Shown here piece by piece: positions 50,265 through 60,444 of a stretch of 64,000 nucleotides of DNA (the first letter of the stretch is position 1; every line of letters starts with the position of its first letter). This DNA comes from Prostheceraeus crozeri (taxonomy: Eukaryota; Platyhelminthes; Polycladida; Euryleptidae), in the NCBI GenBank assembly GCA_907163375.1, contig CAJQUW010004481.1:62001-126000 (forward strand), in the 5' to 3' direction. The notes beneath the pieces are model-generated. The model made no database searches, was not told the DNA's origin, and saw only the letters and a program-made list of their open reading frames with translations. A program made the translations under genes and the position numbers.

Positions 50265-52030
50265 AAGTGTTATAAGATTTACAAGTTAAACTAAGCGTTC
50301 TACTATTTGTAAATGAAAGATATAGTTTCAACAGTTTACAGATTAAAAATAAAGTTTCAACAGTGTGTACGTTAGAAATAAAGTTTTATCTGTTCGTATG
50401 TTAAAAGAAAGTCTTATCAGTTGACAAGATAAAAATAAAGTTTCACCAGTGTACAAGATAGAAACAAAGTTTCAATAGTGTGTACGTTAGAAATTAAGCT
50501 TTATCTGTTTGTATGTTAGAAACATAATAAAGTTTCAACAGTTAAGAAGATAAAAAATAAAGTTTCAACAGCTTACAACTTAAAATTAAAGTTTCAATAG
50601 TGTGTACGTTAGAAATAAAGTTTTATCTGTTTGCAAGATAAAAAGTAAAGTTTCACCAGTTTACAAGTTAAAAATAAAGTTTCAATAGTGTGTACGTTAG
50701 AAATAAAGTTTTAGCTGTTTGTATGTTAAAAGAAAGTTTTATCAGTTGACAAGATAAAAATAAAGTTTCACCAGTGTACAAGATAGAAACAAATTTTCAA
50801 TAGTGTGCACGTTAGAAATAAAGCTTTATCTGTTTGTATGTTAGAAACAAAGTAAAGTTTCAACAGTTTACAAGTTAAAAATAAAGTTTCAATAGTCTGT
50901 ACGTTAGAAATAAAGTTTTATCTGTTTGCAAGATAAAAAATAAAGTTTCACCAAATCACTAGTTAAAAATAAAGTTTCAATAGTGTGTACGTTAGAAATA
51001 AAGTTTTAGCTGTTTGCAAGATAAAAAGTAAAGTTTCAAGAGTTTACAAGTTAAAAAATAAAGTTTCAATGGTGTATACGTTAGAAATAAAGTTTTAGCT
51101 GTTTGTATATCAAAATAAAGTTTCAAGAGTTTACAAGTTAGAAATAAGGTTTCAATAGTGTATGCGTTAGAAATAAAGTTTTAGCTGTTTGTATATCAAA
51201 ATAAAGTTTCAAGAGTTTACAAGTTGGAAATAAGGTTTCAATAGTGTATGCGTTAGAAATAAAGTTTTAGCTGTTTGTATATCAAAATAAAGTTTCAAGA
51301 GTTTACAAGTTAGAAATAAAGTTTTAATAGTGTGTATGTTAGAAATAAAGCTTTATCTGTTTGTATGTTAGAAACAAAATAAAGTTTCAACAGTTTAGAA
51401 GATAAAAAGTAAAGTTTCAACAGTTTAAAAGTTAAAAAGAAAGGTTTAGCTGTTTGTATGTTAGAAACAAAATAAAGTTTCAACAGTTTACAAGATAAAA
51501 AATAAAGTTTCGACAGTTTACAAGTTAAAAATAAAGTTTCAACAGTTTACAAGTTAGAAATAAAGTTTTAGCTGTTTGCAAGATAAAAAATAAAGTTTCA
51601 CCAAATTACAAGTTAAAAATAAAGTTTCAATAGTGTGTACGTTAGAAATAAAGTTTTAGCTGTTTGCAAGATAAAAAATAAAGTTTCACCAAATTACAAG
51701 TTAAAAATAAAGTTTCAATGGTGTATACGTTAGAAATAAAGTTTTAGCTGTTTGTATATCAAAATAAAGTTTCAAGAGTTTACAAGTTGGAAATAAAGTT
51801 TCAATAGAGTGTGTGTTAAAAATATAGTTTAAGCTGTTTTGTGTCTTAGAAATAGAATAAAGTTTCAACAGTTTGTAGATTAAAAATAAAGTTTCAACAG
51901 TGTGTACGTAAGAAATAAAGTTTTAGCTGTTTGTATGTTAAAAATAAAGTTTCAACAGTGTTTACGTTAGAAATAAAGGTATAACTGTTTGTAAAATGAG
52001 ATTGTAGGATTTACTAGTTTGCAAGTTAGA
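50265..52030 (+). repeat. Minisatellite array A
   Basis: About 60 imperfect units of 28-33 bp of the form AAATAAAGTTTCAACAGTTT-ACAAGTTAA. Variants are AAATAAAGTTTTAGCTGTTTG-TATGTTAG and AAATAAAGTTTCAATAGTGT-GTACGTTAG. Each unit carries AATAAA. Similar sequence in reverse orientation occupies 62865-64000. Confidence 0.9.
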
Positions 52031-52290
52031 CTAAGTGTAAATTAAATAAAATTATAACTGCTCACGAATTAAAGCGTTGATGCAACGATGAACAATTATT
52101 AAGCTGAAAAGTTTTAGATTCACTTTAAAATTACCATATGTTTACAGATAGAAATGTATCACAGCAAAGCTACTTCATGAGTTAGTTTGCCAGGAGTGTA
52201 TCATCTCAAACTTTTACTCCGTCGTTGAAATTTCATGACGACTTTTTTGCTAAACGAAAGTTAACACCAGAGGAGCGTAGGGGTGGATGG

Positions 52291-52298
52291 TATAAAAT
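52291..52298 (+). promoter_or_regulatory. TATA box, first cassette gene (copy 1)
   Basis: TATAAAAT after GGGGTGGATGG, upstream of the 117-residue frame. Mirror copies are at 59127-59134 and 62630-62637. Confidence 0.5.
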
Positions 52299-52416
52299 AC
52301 GCCTACAGCACTGAGAGAGTTGGAGTGCATGAGGTATGTACATTCTTTTGACGACGAGAGGAGCGATTCAGCCGATGGCGCAGGTAGTTTCCCAGAGCAT
52401 GGAGGACATTGTTTAG

Positions 52417-52770
52417 GTGACTCTAAGGACGTATGTCGAGCTGCCCTCAGTGATAGGCTTCCAACTCATGATGAATGATGATATGCTTGCAACCTACATT
52501 CAACCATTGGTGTATGCCCACACCCTTCCCCACAACGAGCTTGTCTGCTACATTGTATTCATGAGTGTGGCTCAAAGTAGGAAACTGATTGATGAGACTT
52601 TGCTGAAATATCCAAGGCGCGTATTCAAGCATGGTCGCCTACTGTTGGAGTATTATTATCAATGGCGCGACGACACACAACATTTGCCCACCCGTGTTTT
52701 ACCACACCTATCAACGGAAGAATACAATAGAGCTTTAGTCGAGACGGTGAAAGGAGACGATGAGCGCTAG
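52417..52770 (+). CDS. Unrecognised cassette protein A (copy 1)
   Basis: A 117-residue frame (ELPSVIGFQLMMNDDML, YIQPLVYAHTLPHNELVCYIVFMS, LLKYPRRVFKHGRLLLEYYYQW). It is helix-rich with aromatic residues near the end. Its true start is unclear. The IQ-YAH and YYYQWRDD parts are faintly like the middle of the Polinton 197-residue protein (28070), too weak to rely on. The same frame occurs in the other two copies. Confidence 0.45.
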   Translation: MTLRTYVELPSVIGFQLMMNDDMLATYIQPLVYAHTLPHNELVCYIVFMSVAQSRKLIDETLLKYPRRVFKHGRLLLEYYYQWRDDTQHLPTRVLPHLSTEEYNRALVETVKGDDER

Positions 52771-52859
52771 CGGGCGAATGAAGCATCGGTGAGAGTGGGA
52801 ATCAACTTGATGCTATTCTCCAATGAGGATTGTTGTCTAATGAGAATCAAGCATTCCTT

Positions 52860-52868
52860 TATAAATAG
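52860..52868 (+). promoter_or_regulatory. TATA box, second cassette gene (copy 1)
   Basis: TATAAATAG upstream of a leader with an apparent 67-bp intron (GTAAGT at 52969, TTTTCAG ending at 53035). The 120-residue open frame over this area is therefore promoter and leader, not a gene. Mirror copies are at 58557-58565 and 62060-62068. Confidence 0.5.
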
Positions 52869-53125
52869 AGAGCCTTCCACAGTGAGAATCATTCCATCGT
52901 TGAATCGTACAAGTGACGGACGCACATTCTCTCTCTCTACATCCCTGTTATATTATCCAACTAAAATGGTAAGTCGCTACTTTCCTCCCTCTCCTCCCTG
53001 GAACGTAAACTTGATAGAATCTTTTTTATTTTCAGGCATCTTCTACATCTACTACACTGACAGGATAAAATGGTGGCCAGACGTTACAAGGTTCGCTACA
53101 ATCAGATCATCTACGGCTGAGACCA

Positions 53126-53752
53126 ATGGAAGAAACAACAAAGGTACATAATCCTACACCGCTACAGCGTAAATTTAAACAAGTCTTGCGTCATGAGGAT
53201 CACAGCGTAGTATTGCAAACGGGAATGCTCCCTTCCACTGATGTGAAGATATTGAGCAATCAGTATGGGGACTACATACTCATCCCTGTGAGTCCGTACA
53301 TTCGCCACCAACTTGACATTATTGAAGAGTACGTGACATTAAATATGGACATTCCTACTCCTCTTGCTCAAGAGTGGAAGGCGAGAGATGACAAGGATAC
53401 TCCCTATAGAAAGATTTGGGATGGCAATCAAATTTGCCTACCATTATCACATTGGTGTAGTTATTATAAAAAGGATGGAGATCAATCAATACCCATCAGT
53501 TGTGATGAGCTCGGAGAAGGTACTTGGGATATCATTTTCAAAGTGAATGGGCTATATTATGGTCAGCACAAGGATAACAAAATAGCCTCTCTCTCGATAC
53601 ACACTGAATCCATCCTATATATTCCAAAGCCACCCAGCGTGGATGACATTATTGACGAAATCCTTAACGGGGGTGGTACGAAGCGCAAGTCGGACAAGAA
53701 TGCTACCTCCAAAACGCAAGTCAAGGAAAGAGAATTGCTAATCCTTTCCTAA
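53126..53752 (+). CDS. Unrecognised cassette protein B (copy 1)
   Basis: 208 residues (MEETTKVHNPTPLQRKFK). The globular middle has beta-strand pattern and many aromatic residues (YGDYILIPVSPYIRHQLD, LPLSHWCSYYKKDG, GTWDIIFKVNGLYYGQHKDN). The C-terminus is GGGTKRKSDKNATSK, a nuclear-signal-like basic tail. The SLSIHTESILYI part is faintly reminiscent of SLIIHSTSLRPY in the Polinton gene at 28664-29170. No family recognised. It is preceded by a TATA box and leader and followed by the mini-RING and exonuclease-like frames. The three copies are almost identical. Confidence 0.6.
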   Translation: MEETTKVHNPTPLQRKFKQVLRHEDHSVVLQTGMLPSTDVKILSNQYGDYILIPVSPYIRHQLDIIEEYVTLNMDIPTPLAQEWKARDDKDTPYRKIWDGNQICLPLSHWCSYYKKDGDQSIPISCDELGEGTWDIIFKVNGLYYGQHKDNKIASLSIHTESILYIPKPPSVDDIIDEILNGGGTKRKSDKNATSKTQVKERELLILS

Positions 53753-53775
53753 CTCTACCCTATGACAATTCGCTT

Positions 53776-53901
53776 ATGTGCTTTGAGTGTCGTGGACGTG
53801 GTCTTATTAGATACATTTTACTTCTACGTTGCCATCATATCATTTGTGTATTATGTCGTGAAAAGCATCGATGTAATTCTTCATTTTGTGATATGTTATA
53901 G
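53776..53901 (+). CDS. Mini-RING-like zinc protein (copy 1)
   Basis: 41 residues: CFEC, then RYILLLRCHHIICVLC and CNSSFC. The Cys/His order (C-x2-C, C-H-H-x3-C-x2-C, C, C) is RING-like, and LRCHHIICVLC parallels the FIPCGHCIVCKEC of the Polinton UBA-RING protein. It lies directly upstream of the exonuclease-like gene, the same order as in the Polinton. It is too short for a complete RING ligase as it stands. Confidence 0.5.
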   Translation: MCFECRGRGLIRYILLLRCHHIICVLCREKHRCNSSFCDML

Positions 53902-53952
53902 AACGTTTCCTTAGATGTGTAATTTCCATTTTAGGCTTCTATCATCATTTTT

Positions 53953-54483
53953 ATGGATTGTGAGGGTGAACCTGTAAAGGAGCTCAGTGCTATTGCTATG
54001 AACAATTGGACATATCAGATTGTTAGTGTCTATCATCAACATGCCAACTGTGATCCCAATGTTGATCAATGGGCGAGAAAACACATTCATGGACTTAATC
54101 TGAAATATTTGCAAGACTATGGCTTTTCTTGTGAGACTGCTCTTCTTATTGACTTTAAACGATGGTTAGCTGCTTTCAATGTTATACGCATCTTTTGTAA
54201 TAATCCTGGTAAGGAGAGGAAAGTATTTCCCAATCTAATCATTGATGATATTTTGCTCCCAACTTGGAATAGCAGAGTGAATCAACACTATCATGAAGTC
54301 ACGAAACGTTTTAAGGATTTGTGTATTCCTATTTTGTCTGTTCGTTGTAGTAGCTACGTTCATAACCAATGCTTCTTTCCTCCTTACCTCAACACTGCCA
54401 AAGTCCTGTATGGTTATCATTGCTCGCTATATGACAGTTACCAGCTGTATCTATTTTATCTGTTTCAAACCTTTGATTTATAA
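53953..54483 (+). CDS. DEDDh-exonuclease-like cassette protein (copy 1)
   Basis: 176 residues from MDCEGEPVKELSAIAMNNW. Motif I is DCEGE and motif III GYHCSLYDSYQ, giving the H-x4-D spacing of DEDDh exonucleases. It aligns along its length with the Polinton protein at 26707-27498: EG then E---A/W, HIHGLNLKYLQDYGFSCE against YIHGIGKEIRMNEGLCYE, WNSRVN against WNQRVK, paired Cys words, and GYHCSL. It is shorter than the Polinton version (263). Its last gene position puts it against the minisatellite array, whose AATAAA words could serve for polyadenylation. Confidence 0.6.
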   Translation: MDCEGEPVKELSAIAMNNWTYQIVSVYHQHANCDPNVDQWARKHIHGLNLKYLQDYGFSCETALLIDFKRWLAAFNVIRIFCNNPGKERKVFPNLIIDDILLPTWNSRVNQHYHEVTKRFKDLCIPILSVRCSSYVHNQCFFPPYLNTAKVLYGYHCSLYDSYQLYLFYLFQTFDL

Positions 54484-54644
54484 TGCATGCTTGTTACAGT
54501 TATTCAATAAATGTTATTATGCGAAGAGTTGTTGTTTTCATGCAACGGATGGGTTAGATGAAGGGCGATCATATCTTTTTCAAATGACTGTGGAACATTG
54601 ATTTCCATGATGAAGATTTAAACAGTTAGATTCGATGACGAACA

Positions 54645-55340
54645 AGATTTACTAGTTTGCAAGTTAAACTAAGCGTTCTATTATTTGTAAGTGAAAGATA
54701 TAGTTTCAACTGTTTACAGATTAAAATAAAGTTTCAATAATGTATGTGTTAGAAATAAAGTTATATCTGTTTGTAAAATAAGATTGCGGGATTTAATAGT
54801 TTGTAAGTTAGACTAAGCGTTCTACTATTTGTAAATGAAAGATATAGTTTCAACAGTTTAAAGATTAAAAAATAAAGTTTCAATAGTGTGTATGTTAAAA
54901 ATAAAGTTTAAGCTGTTTGTGTGATAGAAATAGAATAAAGTTTCAACTGTTTGTAGATTAAAAATAAAGTTTCAACAGTGTGTACGTTAGAAATAAAGTT
55001 TTATCTGTTTGTAAAATGAGATTGTAGGATTTACTAGTTTGCGAGTTAGACTAAGCGTTCTACTATTTGTAAACGAAAGATATAGTTTCAACAGTTTACA
55101 GATTAAAAATAAAGTTTAAACAGTGTGTACGTTAGAAATAAAGTTTTAGTCGTTTGCGCGTTAGAAATAAAATAAAGTTTCAACAGTGTTCAATAAAGTT
55201 TTATCTGTTTACATGTTAGAAACAAAATAAAGTTTCAACAGTGTGTACGTTAGAAATAAAGTTACATCTGTTTGTATGTTAGAAATAAAGTTTAAGCTGC
55301 TTGTATGTTAGAAATAAAGGTATAAGAGTTTAAACAGTTA
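54645..55340 (+). repeat. Minisatellite array B (forward)
   Basis: The same ~30-bp AATAAAGTTTCAACAG family. A longer composite, GATTTACTAGTTTGCAAGTT then ACTAAGCGTTCTACTATTTG and GAAAGATATAGTTTCAAC, recurs every 200-250 bp. Confidence 0.85.
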
Positions 55341-55350
55341 TTAAAAAAAG

Positions 55351-55370
55351 TTGACAAACGCGTTTGTCAA
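55351..55370. repeat. Perfect 20-bp palindrome at the inversion centre
   Basis: TTGACAAACGCGTTTGTCAA is its own reverse complement. It marks the end of the forward array and the start of the spacer before the reversed copies. Confidence 0.9.
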
Positions 55371-55711
55371 GTGTGATTCTATCAAGTCAGTACTATACAC
55401 TTTTGATTTACAAAGCATGCTTTGAATACTCATACGATGAAGTTCTTATTTTCATTTTAAAACAACATTCCGATAAAATGTTCAACTTACATTCTCAACT
55501 TTGTATAATACTAAGATATTTGATAATACAACCTAAGAGATTTTCAACTTGGATTTATATTTACTTCGCTCAGTCTTTGTCGATACGTATAAGATACAAT
55601 CATAGTGTCATCAGACTCATGTGTGCGCTCATCGTGAACACATCAAGAACAAACCGCAATGATGATACTTCAAATATGTACAAAACTGAAATTTCAACAA
55701 TGAAGTAAAAG
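55371..55711. other. Unique spacer between inverted copies
   Basis: 340 bp present once in the window. The open frame of 114 residues (55364-55708) has no recognisable features and no promoter. The spacer ends where the common unit boundary TTTGAGATGATACACTCCTG begins. Confidence 0.6.
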
Positions 55712-55861
55712 TTTGAGATGATACACTCCTGGCAAACTAACTCATGAAGTAGCTTTGCTGTGATACATTTCTATCTGTAAACATGTGGTAATGTTAAAGT
55801 GAATCTAAAGCTTCATAGCTTATTAATTGTTGATCATCGCATCAACGCTTTAACTTGTAAA

Positions 55862-56790
55862 CAGTTATAATTTTATTTTTAATTTGCAAATAGTAGAACG
55901 CTTAGTCTAACTTGCAAACTAGTAAATCTTATGATCTTATTTTACAAACAGATAAAACCTTTCTTTCTAGCATATAAACTGTTATACCTTTATTTCTAAC
56001 ATACAAGCAGCTAAAACTTTATTTCTAACATACAAACAGATATAACTTTATTTCTAACGTACACACTGTTGAAATTTTACTTTTAATCTGTAAACTGTTG
56101 AAAGTATATCTTTCATTTACAAACAGTAGAACTCTTAGTCTAACTTGCAAACTAGTAAATCTTATGATCTTAATTTACAAACCGATAAACTCTATTTCTA
56201 GCATACACACTGTTGAAACTTTATTTTGAACTTGTAAACGGTTGAAACTTTATTTTATTTCTAACGCGCAAACGACTAAAACTTTATTTCTAACGTACAC
56301 ACTGTTGAAACTTTATTTTTAATCTGTAAACTGTTGAAACTATATCTTTCGTTTACAAATAGTAGAACGCTTAGTCTAACTTGCAAACTAGTAAATCCTA
56401 CAATCTCATTTTATAAACAGATAAAACTTTATTTCTAACGTAAACACTGCTGAAACTTTATTTTTAACATACACACTATTGAAACTTTATTCTATTTCTA
56501 TCGCACAAACAGCTTAAACTTTATTTTTAACATACACACTATTGAAACTTTACTTTTTAATCTTTAAACTGTTGAAACTCTATCTTTCATTTACAAATAG
56601 TAGAACGCTTAGTCGAACTTACAAACTATTAAATCCCGCAATCTTATTTTACAAACAGATATAACTTTATTTCTAACACATACATTATTGAAACTTTATT
56701 TTAATCTGTAAACAGTTGAAACTATATCTTTCATTTACAAATAATAGAACGCTTAGTTTAACTTGCAAACTAGTAAATATTGTTCGTCAT
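55862..56790 (-). repeat. Minisatellite array B (reversed, copy 2)
   Basis: The ~30-bp family in reverse orientation, AATAAA words reading in the same direction as the cassette genes. Confidence 0.85.
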
Positions 56791-56941
56791 CGAATCTAAC
56801 TGTTTAAATCTTCATCATGGAAATCAATGTTCCACAGTCATTTGAAAAAGATATGATCGCCCTTCATCTAACCCATCCGTTGCATGAAAACAACAACTCT
56901 TCTCATAGTAACATTCATTGAATAACGGTAACAAGAATGCA

Positions 56942-57472
56942 TTATAAATCAATGGTTTGAAAGAGATAAAATAGATACAGCTGGTAACTATCATACAGCG
57001 AGCAATGATAACCATACAGGACTTTGGCAGTGTTGAGGTAAGGAGGAAAGAAGCATTGGTTATGAACGTAGCTACTACAACGAACAGACAAAATAGGAAT
57101 ACACAAATCCTTAAAACGTTTCGTGACTTCATGATAGTGTTGATTCACTCTACTATTCCAAGGTGGGAGCAAAATATCATTCATGACTAGATTGGGAAAT
57201 ACTTTCCTCTCCTTACCAGGATTATTACAAAAGATGCGTATAACATTGAAAGCAGCTAACCATCGTTTAAAGTCAATAAGAAGAGCAGTCTCACAAGAAA
57301 AGCCATAGTCTTGCAAATATTTCAGATTAAGTCCATGAATGTGTTTTCTCGCCCATTGATCAACATTGGGATCACAGTTGGCATGTTGATGATAGACACT
57401 AACAATCTGATATGTCCAATTGTTCATAGCAATAGCACTGAGCTCCTTTACAGGTTCACCCTCACAATCCAT
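56942..57472 (-). CDS. DEDDh-exonuclease-like cassette protein (copy 2)
   Basis: 176 residues, a few substitutions from copy 1 (for example NLVMNDILLPPW). Motifs DCEGE and GYHCSLYD are retained. Role and relations as for copy 1. Confidence 0.6.
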   Translation of the reverse strand: MDCEGEPVKELSAIAMNNWTYQIVSVYHQHANCDPNVDQWARKHIHGLNLKYLQDYGFSCETALLIDFKRWLAAFNVIRIFCNNPGKERKVFPNLVMNDILLPPWNSRVNQHYHEVTKRFKDLCIPILSVRCSSYVHNQCFFPPYLNTAKVLYGYHCSLYDSYQLYLFYLFQTIDL

Positions 57473-57523
57473 AAAAATGATGATAGAAGCCTAAAACGGA
57501 AATTACACATCTAAGGAAACGTT

Positions 57524-57649
57524 CTATAACATATCACAAAATGAAGAATTACATCGATGCTTTTCACGACAAAATACACAAATGATATGATGGCAACGTA
57601 GAAGTAAAATGTATCTAATAAGACCACGTCTACTACACTCAAAGCACAT
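57524..57649 (-). CDS. Mini-RING-like zinc protein (copy 2)
   Basis: 41-residue frame matching copy 1, with RCHHIICVFC in the central motif. It sits between protein B and the exonuclease-like gene. Confidence 0.45.
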   Translation of the reverse strand: MCFECSRRGLIRYILLLRCHHIICVFCREKHRCNSSFCDML

Positions 57650-57672
57650 AAGCGAATTGTCATAGGGTAGAG

Positions 57673-58299
57673 TTAGGAAAGGATTAGCAATTCTCTTTCC
57701 TTGACTTGCGTTTTGGAGGTAGCATTCTTGTCCGACTTGCGCTTCGTACCACCCCCGTTAAGGATTTCGTCAATAATGTCATCCACGCTGGGTGGCTTTG
57801 GAATATATAGGATGGATTCAGTGTGTATCGAGAGAGAGGCTATTTTGTTATCCTTGTGCTGACCATAATATAGCCCATTCACTTTGAAAATGATATCCCA
57901 AGTACCTTCTCCGAGCTCATCACAACTGATGGGTATTGATTGATCTCCATCCTTTTTATAATAACTACACCAATGTGATAATGGTAGGCAAATTTGATTG
58001 CCATCCCAAATCTTTCTATAGGGAGTATCCTTGTCATCTCTCGCCTTCCACTCTTGAGCAAGAGGAGTAGGAATGTCCATATTTAATGTCACGTACTCTT
58101 CAATAATGTCAAGTTGGTGGCGAATGTACGGACTCACAGGGATGAGTATGTAGTCCCCATACTGATTGCTCAATATCTTCACATCAGTGGAAGGGAGCAT
58201 TCCCGTTTGCAATACTACGCTGTGATCCTCATGACGCAAGACTTGTTTAAATTTACGCTGTAGCGGTGTAGGATTATGTACCTTTGTTGTTTCTTCCAT
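57673..58299 (-). CDS. Unrecognised cassette protein B (copy 2)
   Basis: 208 residues, identical to the copy 1 product over its length. Preceded by the TATA box at 58557 and the apparent leader intron. Confidence 0.6.
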   Translation of the reverse strand: MEETTKVHNPTPLQRKFKQVLRHEDHSVVLQTGMLPSTDVKILSNQYGDYILIPVSPYIRHQLDIIEEYVTLNMDIPTPLAQEWKARDDKDTPYRKIWDGNQICLPLSHWCSYYKKDGDQSIPISCDELGEGTWDIIFKVNGLYYGQHKDNKIASLSIHTESILYIPKPPSVDDIIDEILNGGGTKRKSDKNATSKTQVKERELLILS

Positions 58300-58654
58300 T
58301 GGTCTCAGCCGTAGATGATCTGATTGTAGCGAACCTTGTAACGTCTGGCCACCATTTTATCCTGTCAGTGTAGTAGATGTAGAAGATGCCTGAAAATAAA
58401 AAAGATTCTATCAAGTTTACGTTCCAGGGAGGAGAGGGAGGAAAGTAGCGACTTACCATTTTAGTTGGATAATATAACAGGGATGTAGAGAGAGAGAATG
58501 TGCGTCCGTCACTTGTACGATTCAACGATGGAATGATTCTCACTGTGGAAGGCTCTCTATTTATAAAGGAATGCTTGATTCTCATTAGACAACAATCCTC
58601 ATTGGAGAATAGCATCAAGTTGATTCCCACTCTCACCGATGCTTCATTCGCCCG

Positions 58655-59008
58655 CTAGCGCTCATCGTCTCCTTTCACCGTCTCGACTAAAGCTCTATTG
58701 TATTCTTCCGTTGATAGGTGTGGTAAAACACGGGTGGGCAAATGTTGTGTGTCGTCGCGCCATTGATAATAATACTCCAACAGTAGGCGACCATGCTTGA
58801 ATACGCGCCTTGGATATTTCAGCAAAGTCTCATCAATCAGTTTCCTACTTTGAGCCACACTCATGAATACAATGTAGCAGACAAGCTCGTTGTGGGGAAG
58901 GGTGTGGGCATACACCAATGGTTGAATGTAGGTTGCAAGCATATCATCATTCATCATGAGTTGGAAGCCTATCACTGAGGGCAGCTCGACATACGTCCTT
59001 AGAGTCAC
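58655..59008 (-). CDS. Unrecognised cassette protein A (copy 2)
   Basis: 117-residue frame identical to copy 1. The start is unclear. TATA box at 59127-59134. Confidence 0.45.
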   Translation of the reverse strand: MTLRTYVELPSVIGFQLMMNDDMLATYIQPLVYAHTLPHNELVCYIVFMSVAQSRKLIDETLLKYPRRVFKHGRLLLEYYYQWRDDTQHLPTRVLPHLSTEEYNRALVETVKGDDER

Positions 59009-59364
59009 CTAAACAATGTCCTCCATGCTCTGGGAAACTACCTGCGCCATCGGCTGAATCGCTCCTCTCGTCGTCAAAAGAATGTACATACCTCATGCAC
59101 TCCAACTCTCTCAGTGCTGTAGGCGTATTTTATACCATCCACCCCTACGCTCCTCTGGTGTTAACTTTCGTTTAGCAAAAAAGTCGTCATGAAATTTCAA
59201 CGACGGAGTAAAAGTTTGAGATGATACACTCCTGGCAAACTAACTCATGAAGTAGCTTTGCTGTGATACATTTCTATCTGTAAACATATGGTAATTTTAA
59301 AGTGAATCTAAAACTTTTCAGCTTAATAATTGTTGATCATCGCATCAACGCTTTAACTCGTGAG

Positions 59365-60295
59365 CAGTTATAATTTTATTTTTAATTTGCAAATAGTAGA
59401 ACGCTTAGTCTAACTTGCAAACTAGTAAATCTTATGATCTTATTTTACAAACAGATAAAACCTTTCTTTCTAGCATATAAACTGTTATACCTTTATTTCT
59501 AACATACAAGCAGCTAAAACTTTATTTCTAACATACAAACAGATATAACTTTATTTCTAACGTATACACTGTTGAAATTTTACTTTTAATCTGTAAACTG
59601 TTGAAAGTATATCTTTCATTTACAAACAGTAGAACTCTTAGTCTAACTTGCAAACTAGTAAATCTTATGATCTTAATTTACAAACCGATAAACTCTATTT
59701 CTAGCATACACACTGTTGAAACTTTATTTTGAACTTGTAAACGGTTGAAACTTTATTTTATTTCTAACGCGCAAACGACTAAAACTTTATTTCTAACGTA
59801 CACACTGTTTAAACTTTATTTTTAATCTGTAAACTGTTGAAACTATATCTTTCGTTTACAAATAGTAGAACGCTTAGTCTAACTTGCAAACTAGTAAATC
59901 CTACAATCTCATTTTATAAACAGATAAAACTTTATTTCTAACGTAAACACTGCTGAAACTTTATTTTTAACATACACACTATTGAAACTTTATTCTATTT
60001 CTATCGCACAAACAGCTTAAACTTTATTTTTAACATACACACTATTGAAACTTTACTTTTTAATCTTTAAACTGTTGAAACTCTATCTTTCATTTACAAA
60101 TAGTAGAACGCTTAGTCTAACTTACAAACTATTAAATCCCGCAATCTTATTTTACAAACAGATATAACTTTATTTCTAACACATACATTATTGAAACTTT
60201 ATTTTAATCTGTAAACAGTTGAAACTATATCTTTCATTTACAAATAATAGAACGCTTAGTTTAACTTGCAAACTAGTAAATATTGTTCGTCATCG
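59365..60295 (-). repeat. Minisatellite array B (reversed, copy 3)
   Basis: Nearly identical to 55862-56790, including the order of unit variants. This shows that array and cassette were copied together. Confidence 0.85.
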
Positions 60296-60444
60296 AATCT
60301 AACTGTTTAAATCTTCATCATGGAAATCAATGTTCCACAGTCATTTGAAAAAGATATGATCGCCCTTCATCTAACCCATCCGTTGCATGAAAACAACAAC
60401 TCTTCGCATAATAACATTTATTGAATAACTGTAACAAGCATGCA

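Larger units (their letters stand above)
52130..54640 (+). repeat. Gene cassette, copy 1 (forward)
   Basis: A 2.5-kb non-repetitive block nearly identical to 56785-59365 and 60290-62870, which are reversed. It begins with a segment containing TTTGCCAGGAGTGTATCATC and ends near CATGATGAAGATTTAAACAG. It holds two compact promoters, an apparent short intron, and frames of 117, 208, 41 and 176 residues. The exonuclease-like and RING frames tie it to Polinton genes. Treated as virus-like; about one or two breaks. Confidence 0.9.
55712..59215 (-). repeat. 3.5-kb repeat unit, reversed copy 2
   Basis: A unit from one TTTGAGATGATACACTCCTG boundary to the next, 3504 bp. It includes array B reversed (about 55862-56790) and most of the cassette. 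The following unit (59216-62718) is 3503 bp and nearly identical, head-to-tail. Confidence 0.9.
56785..59365 (-). repeat. Gene cassette, copy 2 (reversed)
   Basis: Reverse complement of copy 1 with only scattered differences. Promoters are at 59127-59134 and 58557-58565, with an apparent intron at 58390-58456. Confidence 0.9.

Noticed and set aside
50265-52030. Possible CRISPR-like array
   Set aside because: Units are contiguous and degenerate with no unique spacers, in a eukaryotic context; it is a minisatellite.
52789-53151. 120-residue frame in the cassette (and its two mirror copies)
   Set aside because: It covers a TATAAATAG box, leader and apparent intron of the next gene; composition is not protein-like.
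55364-55708. 114-residue frame in the spacer
   Set aside because: No promoter, no motif, single occurrence and AT-rich composition.
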